A stretch of DNA of 64,000 bases. It comes from Arthrobacter crystallopoietes. Lineage in GTDB: Bacteria > Actinomycetota > Actinomycetes > Actinomycetales > Micrococcaceae. Under the pieces are notes generated by a model. It did no database searches and was not told where the DNA came from. It was given only the letters and a program-made list of their open reading frames with translations. A program made the position numbers and the translations under genes. Shown here piece by piece: positions 8,105 through 16,505 of this stretch (its first letter is position 1; every line of letters starts with the position of its first letter). The stretch spans positions 1,240,001-1,304,000 of the forward strand of contig NZ_CP072014.1 of NCBI RefSeq assembly GCF_017603825.1, in the 5' to 3' direction.

Positions 8105-9679
8105 ATGCGAATCAAGACCCTTCTGCCCCTAGCCTGCGTGGCCGCCGGATCGCTGGCCCTTGCCGGCTGCACCACTGGCTCCTCGAGCGGGTCGCCCGCC
8201 GCCGGCGGCGAGATGTCCACCGACACCATTCGCACGACGCTGGAAGTGCCTACTTCCTTCGATCCGACCCAGACCCTCGGTCTGCCGGACTTCTGGATGG
8301 CACGGATGGGCTTTGACACCCTCGTTCGCCAGGACAACGGCGGCGAGTTCGCTGCCGGGCTCGCCGAATCCTGGGATGTGCGTCCGACGGGCACTACATT
8401 CACGCTCCGCGACGGGATCACGTGCTCCGACGGGACGCCCATTACGCCCACCGTAGTCAAGGACTCCCTCGAGTACCTGGCAGACCCGAAGACAGCCTCG
8501 CCGGTCATTGGCCAGGTCTTCGGGCCGGGAAACACCGCCACGATCCAGGCTGACGACGAGGCCGGCACCGTCGACGTTACCCTCGAGAAGCCGTGGCCCG
8601 ACCTGCTCGCCGGCCTGGCCATGTCCAGCGCCGGGGTCATCTGCCCTGCGGGACTCGAAGACCCGAAGGCCCTTGCCGACGGCACGGCCGAGGGCGCCCA
8701 ATCCGGCCCCTACGTCCTCAGCGACCGCCAGCACGGGGTCTCCTACACCTTTACCCTCCGCGACGACTACGACGCGTGGCCCCAGTACAATTCCGAGGTC
8801 GCCGGAGTCCCGGCCAAGAACCTGGTGTTCGACGTCGTCGCCGACCGCAACACCCAGGCCAACCTCCTCCTGAGCGACCAGCTCGACATCATCCAGATCG
8901 ACGGCGCCCTCATGGAGCGTTTCCAGAACGAGCCGGCCTACACGGTCGCTGCCCAGCCCTTCAGCGACTTCTTCGTCGTCTTCAACCAGCGCGAAGGCAG
9001 CCCCTTCCGAGACCCCGAGATTCGAAAGGCCGTGGCCCAGGTCCTGGACGCCAAGACCTTCGAGGACATCACATCGAACGGCCACGGCCAGACCAGCCGG
9101 TCACTCGTCGCCGAGGGCACCACCTGCGCCGCACCCGAGGAGGCACCCGTCATCAAGAGCAACCCCGAGGCGGCTAAGAAGGTCCTCAAGGGTGTCGACA
9201 TCCGGCTAGTCGGGCCGAACATCGCCGGCCCCCAGGGGTCCGGCAACGTGTACATCCAGGAGCAGCTCCGCGCGGCCGGCGCAAACGTGACCCTCAAGAA
9301 CTCGGACGTCGGGAGCTGGATCGGCCAGGTCTTCGGCGAACCCAGTTCGTGGGACATGACGATGTACGCTGACCTGAACTTCCCCGGCACCATGGCGAAC
9401 CCCCTGACGGCCTTCGTCGGACCCACCATCCAGGAGGGTGGCGCCAATGTTGGGGCCACAGACAATGCCGAGGCAGAGCAGGCGTTCGAGGACTTCCGGA
9501 CCGCAGAGGATGAGGCTGCCGCTTGCGCGGCACTGCAAGAGAGCATGCACAGCCTCATCGCGAACGCGGATGCCATCCCGCTGAGCAATAATCCGCGTTT
9601 GACCGTCGCCGCCGAGGGCTTCGAAGTCTCGCACCGTGGCACCACGATCGACGACCCCATCCTGCGAATCACCCAGTAG
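8105..9679 (+). CDS. ABC transporter substrate-binding lipoprotein, peptide/opine type (SBP_bac_5)
   Basis: 524 residues with a lipoprotein signal: positively charged start, hydrophobic core and lipobox LAGC near residue 22, followed by a Ser/Gly-rich linker. The mature part shows the family-5 pattern: SFDPTQTLGLPDFWMARMGFDTLV, then LAESWDVRPTGTTFTLRDGITCSDGTPITP. It should capture the ligand outside the membrane and deliver it to the permeases at 11192 and 12216. The family binds peptides, nickel, opines and other compounds, so the ligand is open. A ribosome site GGAAGAGA precedes the ATG. Confidence 0.92.
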   Translation: MRIKTLLPLACVAAGSLALAGCTTGSSSGSPAAGGEMSTDTIRTTLEVPTSFDPTQTLGLPDFWMARMGFDTLVRQDNGGEFAAGLAESWDVRPTGTTFTLRDGITCSDGTPITPTVVKDSLEYLADPKTASPVIGQVFGPGNTATIQADDEAGTVDVTLEKPWPDLLAGLAMSSAGVICPAGLEDPKALADGTAEGAQSGPYVLSDRQHGVSYTFTLRDDYDAWPQYNSEVAGVPAKNLVFDVVADRNTQANLLLSDQLDIIQIDGALMERFQNEPAYTVAAQPFSDFFVVFNQREGSPFRDPEIRKAVAQVLDAKTFEDITSNGHGQTSRSLVAEGTTCAAPEEAPVIKSNPEAAKKVLKGVDIRLVGPNIAGPQGSGNVYIQEQLRAAGANVTLKNSDVGSWIGQVFGEPSSWDMTMYADLNFPGTMANPLTAFVGPTIQEGGANVGATDNAEAEQAFEDFRTAEDEAAACAALQESMHSLIANADAIPLSNNPRLTVAAEGFEVSHRGTTIDDPILRITQ

Positions 9680-9757
9680 CCCCATCGAGGCCCGGCGCCG
9701 GCGCACCGCAAGACTGTGTGCGGGCGCCGGCGCCACCCCAAAACTTGAGGAAACACC

Positions 9758-11164
9758 ATGGATCCCTTCAGCTCGGCGGTCAGCCTGGCCGCCCAAATCC
9801 GCACCCGCCAAGTCAGCCCCGTAGAGGTCGCCGACCTCTACCTGAACCGAATCGAGGCGCTCAACCCGACCCTCAACGCTATCGTGTGGCGCAACGACGA
9901 GGATGTGCGGCTTGCCGCCAAGCGCGCAGAGCAGGCCGTCATGGATGGCGGCGACCTGCCGCCGTTCCACGGAGTGCCACTGCCCATTAAGGATCTGACC
10001 AGCGTCGCCGGACAGCCGAACACGCATTCGTCCTTGGCCATGTCGGATGCGCACCAGACGGAGAGCGACCTGAGCGCCGAAAAGCTGACCGCCGGCGGTT
10101 TCCTGTTTATGGGCCGTACTAACAGTCCGGAGCTCGGTCCGCTGACGGTCACGGAGAACGCCCGCCACGGCGCGACCTGCAACCCGTGGGACGTGCGCCG
10201 CACCCCCGGCGGTTCCAGCGGCGGCGCCGCAGCCGCGGTGGCCGCCGGGCTGGCACCTGCCGCACATGCTTCCGACGGCGGAGGCTCCATCCGCGTCCCC
10301 TCGTCTGCGTGCGGACTGGTCGGCCTCAAGCCCAGCCGCGGCCGCGTGCCGCAGCGCGTCTTCGGCTGGGAACACTCCACCACCGAAGGGGCCATTGTGC
10401 GCCACGTGGAGGACGCCGCCTCGATCCTCGACGTCATGGCGGGGCCGGATCCGCTGGCATGGTACTCGGCGCCGGCGCCCGAGCGGCCCTTTTCCCGCGA
10501 AGTCGGCGCAGACGCGGGCCGGCTGCGCGTCGGACTGCTGCTGACGGCGCCCACCGGCGTGCCCGTGGATGCCGAGTGCGCGGCCGCCGCGACGCGGCTC
10601 GCGGGGATCCTCGAGGGGATGGGCCATGACGTCTACCCAGTGACACCCACACTATTCTCCCGCGAGGCCATCGACGGGTTCCAGATGATCATCGGCGCCT
10701 CGCTCGCCGCTATCGATTACGATGATCCGTCGCGGGTGGATCCGTACATTGCCCACCGCCTGGCCACCGCGGCCGGGCGCAGCGCCGGAGACTACGCGCG
10801 CGCCTCCGCCCTGCTGCAGCTCGAGTCCCGGGAGATTATCGAACAGTGGGGGCGGGACTTCGACGTCCTCGTCACCCCGACCATGGCCTGCGAGACTCCG
10901 CTCGTCGGTTCCGTCTACAACGAGGCCAACAATGACCCCGCCGGCCCGCGACAGACCGAGCTGCAGATGATCTCCTTCACCTCGTTCTGCAACATCACCG
11001 GCCTGCCCGCCATCAGCCTCCCGGTCCATACCTCCGCCTCCGGACTGCCCGTTGGCGCCCAGATCGTCGCTGGCCCCTACCAGGAAGCGACGCTCATCCG
11101 GCTCGGGAGCGCGGTCGAACGGCACGTCGGCTGGACCGGCGCGATCGCCCCGGCCTACGCCTAA
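9758..11164 (+). CDS. Amidase signature (AS) family amidohydrolase
   Basis: 468 residues. The AS-family catalytic triad can be read: Lys78 in PLPIKDLT, the cis-Ser in GGSSGG (Ser153) and the nucleophile Ser177 in DGGGSIRVPSS; the GLKPSRGR element follows. The enzyme hydrolyses a C-N amide bond, releasing a carboxylate and ammonia or amine. No signal peptide is seen, so it should act in the cytoplasm on material brought in by the surrounding ABC transporter. GAGGAAA precedes the start. Substrate not predictable from sequence; it is embedded between the binding protein and the permease, which suggests a shared substrate. Confidence 0.92.
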   Translation: MDPFSSAVSLAAQIRTRQVSPVEVADLYLNRIEALNPTLNAIVWRNDEDVRLAAKRAEQAVMDGGDLPPFHGVPLPIKDLTSVAGQPNTHSSLAMSDAHQTESDLSAEKLTAGGFLFMGRTNSPELGPLTVTENARHGATCNPWDVRRTPGGSSGGAAAAVAAGLAPAAHASDGGGSIRVPSSACGLVGLKPSRGRVPQRVFGWEHSTTEGAIVRHVEDAASILDVMAGPDPLAWYSAPAPERPFSREVGADAGRLRVGLLLTAPTGVPVDAECAAAATRLAGILEGMGHDVYPVTPTLFSREAIDGFQMIIGASLAAIDYDDPSRVDPYIAHRLATAAGRSAGDYARASALLQLESREIIEQWGRDFDVLVTPTMACETPLVGSVYNEANNDPAGPRQTELQMISFTSFCNITGLPAISLPVHTSASGLPVGAQIVAGPYQEATLIRLGSAVERHVGWTGAIAPAYA

Positions 11165-11191
11165 GCGGCACCCCCGGAAGGAACTACCGAC

Positions 11192-12223
11192 ATGACCCTT
11201 ACCGCCAAAATCCCGGGTGCTCCGCGCGCCCGGTCCGCCGATAGGTCGCCGTTGCGGCGCCGGCTCTCGTCCTCGCCCTGGCTGGACTTCGCCCTGCGTC
11301 GCGCCGGTGGGCTCCTGCTGTCCCTGTTCGTACTGGTCGTCCTGACATTCATGGTCGTCCCGCTCATCCCCGGTGACCCGGCCCTGGCCATCGCCGGTCC
11401 GGACGCCAGCGCCGCCGCCGTCGAACGCCTGCGCCAGGACCTCGGGCTCAATGACCCGCTTCCGGTCCGCTTCATGGACTACGTGGGCGGGTTGCTCCAG
11501 CTGGATTTGGGCAACTCGTTCCGGTTCGGCGACCCGGTAACCGGCATCATCGCCGGCAAGCTGCCGTTCACTGCCCAGCTCGCCTTCGCCGCGATCGTCA
11601 TCGTCCTGCTCGTGGCAGTGCCCGCAGGCATGGCCGTTGGCGTCCTCACACGCGGCGGCCGCCGCCGCTGGCTCGACCTGGGCTTCAGCAACGTCGCAGG
11701 GTTCTTCGCCTCGCTACCCCCGTACGTCACTGCCACCCTGCTGATCGTGCTATTCGCGATCATTTGGCGTGTCCTGCCCGCCGGCGGCGCCAACAGCTTC
11801 GAGGCCCTGATCCTCCCGGTCGCCGCCCTCGCCGTCGGACCGACCTGTGCGGTCGCCCGCGTAGTGCGGCAGGAGACCGCCGTCGTCCTGGAACAGGACT
11901 TTATGCGCACGGCCCGCGGACGCCGGTTGCCGGCGTTGCGCCTGCACCTGCTGCACGCGCTGCCCAACCTCCTGACCAGCACGCTGACCCTCACCGGCCT
12001 GATCCTGGCCAGCCTGCTCGGTGGCGCCATCATCATCGAGACCGTCTTCAGCTACCCGGGCTTGGGCAACGAAATCATCCAGGCCATCATCTACCGTGAC
12101 TACCCGCTGGTGCAGGGGATCATCATCGTCGTCGGCATCATCGCGACTCTCCTGAACTTGCTGGTGGACGTTATCCTCGGCATCATCGACCCACGCACTC
12201 TGGGGGCCAAAACCCATGGCTAA
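11192..12223 (+). CDS. ABC transporter permease, DppB/OppB type
   Basis: 343 residues with an N-terminal cytoplasmic segment of about 35 residues, then six hydrophobic segments. The first transmembrane helix is followed by PLIPGDPALAIAG and LRQDLGLNDPLPVRF, typical of DppB/OppB permeases, and the EAA coupling loop lies around RTARGRRLPALRLHLLHALPN. It forms one half of the membrane channel. AAGGAA precedes the ATG. It overlaps the next gene by 8 bases, so the two are probably translationally coupled. Confidence 0.92.
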   Translation: MTLTAKIPGAPRARSADRSPLRRRLSSSPWLDFALRRAGGLLLSLFVLVVLTFMVVPLIPGDPALAIAGPDASAAAVERLRQDLGLNDPLPVRFMDYVGGLLQLDLGNSFRFGDPVTGIIAGKLPFTAQLAFAAIVIVLLVAVPAGMAVGVLTRGGRRRWLDLGFSNVAGFFASLPPYVTATLLIVLFAIIWRVLPAGGANSFEALILPVAALAVGPTCAVARVVRQETAVVLEQDFMRTARGRRLPALRLHLLHALPNLLTSTLTLTGLILASLLGGAIIIETVFSYPGLGNEIIQAIIYRDYPLVQGIIIVVGIIATLLNLLVDVILGIIDPRTLGAKTHG

Positions 12224-13952
12224 GACCACCTCCTCCGGCGCCGTGCGCCGCAGCTTCCGCTGGAACGCCGGCCTCATCGCCGGCCTCGCACTGATGGGGA
12301 CCATGGTGCTTGTCGCCGTGCTGGCCCCCATTTTCCTCACTCCGGCCGCGGAGAATCTCACCGCGGACTCCCGGCTCGGCCCCAGCGCCGCACACTGGTT
12401 CGGTACCGACGAATTTGGCCGGGACATCCTGGCTCGCTCGCTCGTGGCAACCCGGCTGACGCTGCTGATGTCGCTTGGCGCCACTGCCATCTCTGTCATC
12501 GGCGGCATCCTCATCGGCTCGTCCGTCTGGCTGGCACAGCGGTGGATCCGCGAGCCCGCGCTGCGGCTAATCGAGGCCGCGGTCGCCTACCCTTCGCTGA
12601 TCTTCGCATTGCTGATCGCGGCGATCCTCAGCCCCGGCAGCATGACGGCCGTCATTGCCATCGGCCTCGCCGGCATCCCCGCGTTCGCCCGGTTGACCGC
12701 AAACCTGGCCGCCTCGATCGCCCACCGCAACTACATCGCCACGGCGCGCCTGCTGGGCACCCCGTCCCACAAGATCGTCACCCGCCACCTGCTGCCGAAC
12801 ATGGCCGAGCCGTTGTTCGTGATGTCGACGTCGGCGTTTGCCCTCTCGTTACTGGAGATCTCCAGCCTGTCGTTCGTCGGGCTCGGCGTCCAAAGCCCCG
12901 AATACGACTTCGGCCGGTTGCTCAACGAGGGACTCATCGCCATCTTTGTCCAGCCGCTGCAGGTCGTGGCCCCCTCGATCATGCTCGTGATCACCGGGCT
13001 CGGTGCCGTCCTCATCGGCGACGGGCTCGCCGCAGCCGCCAATCCGCGGCGTACCGCCCGCAGCCTGTTCCCGACCCGCAAGCGCCTGTCCAAGCCAGAA
13101 TCCGCAGCACCAGCACCTGAGGCCCTGCTCGAGGTGGACAACCTCAAGGTCATCGCTCCGTCCGGCGCGGAGATCGTTAAGGGCGTGTCCTTCAGCATGC
13201 AGCCCGGGGAGGTCGTCGGGCTCGTGGGGGAATCTGGCTCCGGCAAGTCCATGACCGCAATGTCCATCGCCGGCCTGCTAGCGGAGGGACTAACCCCTTC
13301 CGCACACACGCTGCGCCTCGGGGACCTCGACCTGCTCACCACCTCGGATTCCCGCGCCCTTGCCCTGAACGTCGGGCTGGTCTACCAGGATCCCGGGTCG
13401 ACGTTCAACCCAGCCCTGCGCATGGGGCCGCAGTTGACCGAGGTCTCCCGGGTCCACCTGAAGCAGTCCCGCCAAGAGGCCCACACCACGATGGTCGCCG
13501 CCCTCGACGAAATCAGCATCCAGCAGCCCGAGCTGCGCATGACCCAGCACCCGCATGAGCTCTCCGGCGGCATGCTGCAGCGGTCCATGATTGCCGCATC
13601 CACGGTCACCGAACCGAGGCTGCTGATCGCGGACGAACCCACCACCGCGCTGGACGTGACCGTCCAGGCGGACGTACTGCGCAAGTTCCGCCGCTACAAC
13701 AAGGAGCATGGAACCGCGATCCTGTTCATCTCCCACGACATCGGCGTAGTGCAGGAGCTCTGCGACACCGTCCTGGTCATGCACGGCGGCAGGATTCTGG
13801 AGCGGCTCACGGGGACCGACCTCAAGGAGGGCCGCGCCGCGCACCCCTATACCAAAGCCCTGCTGTCCGCTTCGCCCAGCATGACCGGCGAAAGCGGCCG
13901 GCTTCGTACCGCCCACTGGACGCCTGACGAGGAACCGGAGACCACGCGATGA
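12216..13952 (+). CDS. Fused ABC permease (DppC-like) and ATP-binding protein (DppD-like)
   Basis: 578 residues joining two functions normally on separate chains. Residues 1-275 are a DppC-like permease (GTDEFGRDILARSL, and the EAA loop around YIATARLLGTPSHKIVTRHLLPN). After a linker, residues 300-578 form an ABC ATPase with Walker A GESGSGKS (about 338-345), Q-loop in VYQDPGST, signature LSGGMLQRS (about 449) and Walker B LLIADEPTTALD. Fusions of this sort occur in actinobacterial dipeptide/nickel-type systems. It pairs with the permease upstream and the second ATPase downstream. The stop overlaps the next start. Confidence 0.92.
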   Translation: MAKTTSSGAVRRSFRWNAGLIAGLALMGTMVLVAVLAPIFLTPAAENLTADSRLGPSAAHWFGTDEFGRDILARSLVATRLTLLMSLGATAISVIGGILIGSSVWLAQRWIREPALRLIEAAVAYPSLIFALLIAAILSPGSMTAVIAIGLAGIPAFARLTANLAASIAHRNYIATARLLGTPSHKIVTRHLLPNMAEPLFVMSTSAFALSLLEISSLSFVGLGVQSPEYDFGRLLNEGLIAIFVQPLQVVAPSIMLVITGLGAVLIGDGLAAAANPRRTARSLFPTRKRLSKPESAAPAPEALLEVDNLKVIAPSGAEIVKGVSFSMQPGEVVGLVGESGSGKSMTAMSIAGLLAEGLTPSAHTLRLGDLDLLTTSDSRALALNVGLVYQDPGSTFNPALRMGPQLTEVSRVHLKQSRQEAHTTMVAALDEISIQQPELRMTQHPHELSGGMLQRSMIAASTVTEPRLLIADEPTTALDVTVQADVLRKFRRYNKEHGTAILFISHDIGVVQELCDTVLVMHGGRILERLTGTDLKEGRAAHPYTKALLSASPSMTGESGRLRTAHWTPDEEPETTR

Positions 13953-14782
13953 CCCAGACCAGCAACCACATGGCGGGCGAGACCGATCCCGCCGGACTGA
14001 CAGGAACCATGCTCTCGGTCGAGAAGCTCTCGGTCGGCGTCGGGACCGGGACCCGTTACCTGCAGATTCTCGACGACGTCGACCTTACGATCAGGCAGGG
14101 CCAGACGGTCGGCCTCGTCGGTGAGTCCGGTTCCGGTAAAACCACCCTCGGCAAGGCCCTTGTCGGCGAGATGCCGATCACCGCTGGCAGAATCCGCGTC
14201 GGGGGCACAGACCTCGGCGCCCTGTCCCGCTCAGAGCGCCTCGCCATGCGCCGGCGGGTCCAGCTCATCCCGCAGGACCCGTACTCTTCGCTGAGTCCCC
14301 GCCGCACCATCGGCCAGACACTAGCCGAGGCGATCGACCCGCGGCGGGCGGACCAGCGGAAGCACCGCAACGCCATCCGGCACTGGCTCGAAAAAGTTTC
14401 CCTGCCAGGCGAAGCAGCCGAGCGGTACCCGCATGAGTTCTCGGGCGGGCAGCGTCAGCGCATCGCCATTGCTCGTGCCCTAGCAGTCGAGCCCGAACTC
14501 ATCATCGCGGACGAGGTCACCTCGGCCCTGGACCTGACGACACAGGCCGAGATCCTCAACCTGCTGGCCGACCTGCGCGAGGACCTGGGGCTGACGATGC
14601 TTTTCATCTCCCACAACCTCGCCGTCGTCCGCCACGTCAGCGACCAGGTCACCGTCCTCTTCCGCGGTGTCGTGGTCGAATCCGGCGACGTCGACCGCAT
14701 CTACGACGTCCCCCAGCACCCGTACACCCAGCAGCTGATCGCATCCGTCCCCGGCGGACCAGCCTTCAACATCGACGCCTAA
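13949..14782 (+). CDS. ABC transporter ATP-binding protein, DppF/OppF type
   Basis: 277 residues. Walker A GESGSGKTT, Q-loop IPQDPYSSLSPR, signature FSGGQRQRIAIARAL, Walker B LIIADEVTSALD and the switch His in FISHNLAVVRHVSD are all present. It supplies the second nucleotide-binding domain for the importer made with the fused subunit at 12216 and the permease at 11192. The start overlaps the preceding stop (ATGA). It is slightly shorter than many OppF proteins, because the C-terminal oligopeptide-transporter extension is reduced to the HPYTQQLIASVPGG segment. Confidence 0.92.
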   Translation: MTQTSNHMAGETDPAGLTGTMLSVEKLSVGVGTGTRYLQILDDVDLTIRQGQTVGLVGESGSGKTTLGKALVGEMPITAGRIRVGGTDLGALSRSERLAMRRRVQLIPQDPYSSLSPRRTIGQTLAEAIDPRRADQRKHRNAIRHWLEKVSLPGEAAERYPHEFSGGQRQRIAIARALAVEPELIIADEVTSALDLTTQAEILNLLADLREDLGLTMLFISHNLAVVRHVSDQVTVLFRGVVVESGDVDRIYDVPQHPYTQQLIASVPGGPAFNIDA

Positions 14783-14795
14783 GCGAAAGGCCACC

Positions 14796-16463
14796 ATGTC
14801 CACCGACTGGATATTCCACTCCGGCAGGGTCTTTGACGGCCTCCGGCTCCATCCCAACGCCACCGCAGTCGCAGTCAGCGGCGGACGGATTACCGCCGTC
14901 GGTACCGACGATGAGGTCCGCGCCGCCGCCGGCCCGGCCCGCGAGTACATCGATCTCGCCGGCCGGCTGTTGACACCCGGGTTCACCGACGCACACGTCC
15001 ACGCCCTCTACGGGGGCCTTGAGAGGCTCGGGTGCGACCTTACCGAATGCTCCGGGGCCGACGCCGTACTGGCCCGCATCGCCGAATTCGCGGCAATTTC
15101 CGACAAGCCCTGGGTCACAGGTGGCGGCTGGAACATGGCGGACTTTCCAGGCGGTACGCCGCACGCCGACCTGCTCGACAACGTGGTCCCTGACCGGCCG
15201 GCCTTCCTCGTCAACCGCGACCACCACAGCGGCTGGGCCAACACGGCTGCGCTGCGTAAGGCCGGCATTACGGCGCAGACCCCCGACCCCGCCGACGGCA
15301 GGATCGAGCGCGATGCGACGGGGCAGCCGACCGGGACGCTCCACGAGGGGGCTATGGACCTCGTCGGAGATCTGGTCCCTGCCCCGACACGGGAAGAGAT
15401 GGCAGCCGGGCTCCTGGAGGCCCAACGATACCTGCACCGCCAGGGGATCACGGGCTGGCAGGAGGCGATCATCGGCAACTACGCCAGCCATCCGGACGGC
15501 GCCGAGATCTACCACGGGTTGGCAGCCGAGGGCCTGCTCACCGGGCGGGCCACGGGGGCGCTTTGGGTGCCGCGCACGGTCAAGCCGGACACCGTGGCCG
15601 ATCTCGTCGAAGGCTTCGCCACGCGCCGCGACGCCAACGCACTGGCCGGGTTCCCCACCGTCAGCGCCAAGATCATGGTCGACGGCGTGCCGGAGAACCG
15701 CACCGCCGCGATGCTCGAGCCGTATGTCCAGTCCTGCGCCTGTTCCCCGCGCGAAACAGACGACCGCGGCCTGACTTACCTGGATCGCGAGTCGCTGCAA
15801 GCGGCGGCGACGGCCCTCGACGCAGCCGGCTTCGACCTGCACATGCACGTTATAGGGGACCGCGCCGTACGCGAGGGGCTCGATGCCGTTGCGGCCGCCC
15901 GCGCTGCCAACGGCCGCAACGGCAGCCGCCACCACATGGCCCACATCCAGGTCATCGACCCCGCCGACCTGTCCCGGTTCGCAGGCCTCGGCGTCACCGC
16001 GAACGCCCAGGCACTCTGGGCATGCCACGACACTCAGATGCAATCCCTGACGATCCCCGTGCTCGGGGCCGAACGGGCAGCGCGCCAGTATCCCTTCCAA
16101 TCTCTCGTCTCCGCCGGGACGCGCCTGGCCATGGGCTCCGACTGGCCCGTCTCCTCTCCGGATCCGTGGCAGGCGATCCACGTCGCCGTCACACGCCGCG
16201 AGCCCGGCCACCCCGACGCGGAGCCGCTCATCGCCGCCGAGGCCCTGGAACTGGAGACTGCGCTCGCCGGGTACACGTCCGGCTCGGCGTGGCTCAACCG
16301 GCATGAGAACGGCGGCGTGATCGCGCCGGGCCGGGCAGCGGACCTCGTCGTCCACAACGCCGACCCGTTCGGCCTGCCCGCCCACGAGCTTTCCACCATG
16401 GCGGCCACCTTCACCATGGTCGGCGGGAGCCCGGTCCACATCGCGGAGTCCGCGCTTCTATAG
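14796..16463 (+). CDS. Metal-dependent amidohydrolase, YtcJ-like (Amidohydro_3)
   Basis: 555 residues. An N-terminal composite domain leads into GFTDAHVHALYGG, where His67 and His69 are the HxH metal ligands; HMHVIGDRAV and HHMAHIQVI supply later histidines, and GSDWPVSSPDPW carries the catalytic Asp. The C-terminus shows the usual GxIAPGRAADLVV closing strand. YtcJ-type enzymes are zinc hydrolases of cyclic or linear amides, but natural substrates are mostly unknown. GAAAGG precedes the ATG. Its place directly after the transporter genes suggests it works on the imported compound or on the product of the amidase. Confidence 0.9.
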   Translation: MSTDWIFHSGRVFDGLRLHPNATAVAVSGGRITAVGTDDEVRAAAGPAREYIDLAGRLLTPGFTDAHVHALYGGLERLGCDLTECSGADAVLARIAEFAAISDKPWVTGGGWNMADFPGGTPHADLLDNVVPDRPAFLVNRDHHSGWANTAALRKAGITAQTPDPADGRIERDATGQPTGTLHEGAMDLVGDLVPAPTREEMAAGLLEAQRYLHRQGITGWQEAIIGNYASHPDGAEIYHGLAAEGLLTGRATGALWVPRTVKPDTVADLVEGFATRRDANALAGFPTVSAKIMVDGVPENRTAAMLEPYVQSCACSPRETDDRGLTYLDRESLQAAATALDAAGFDLHMHVIGDRAVREGLDAVAAARAANGRNGSRHHMAHIQVIDPADLSRFAGLGVTANAQALWACHDTQMQSLTIPVLGAERAARQYPFQSLVSAGTRLAMGSDWPVSSPDPWQAIHVAVTRREPGHPDAEPLIAAEALELETALAGYTSGSAWLNRHENGGVIAPGRAADLVVHNADPFGLPAHELSTMAATFTMVGGSPVHIAESALL

Positions 16464-16505
16464 CCGCAGGGCTCCTTGACCACCCAGCCGAGTAGAAAGG
16501 GAACT

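Noticed and set aside
14766-16439. Long minus-strand frame (557 codons) opposite the amidohydrolase gene
   Set aside because: It mirrors the plus-strand gene, has no family motifs and low-complexity Gly/Val/Arg composition, as expected of high-GC antisense frames.
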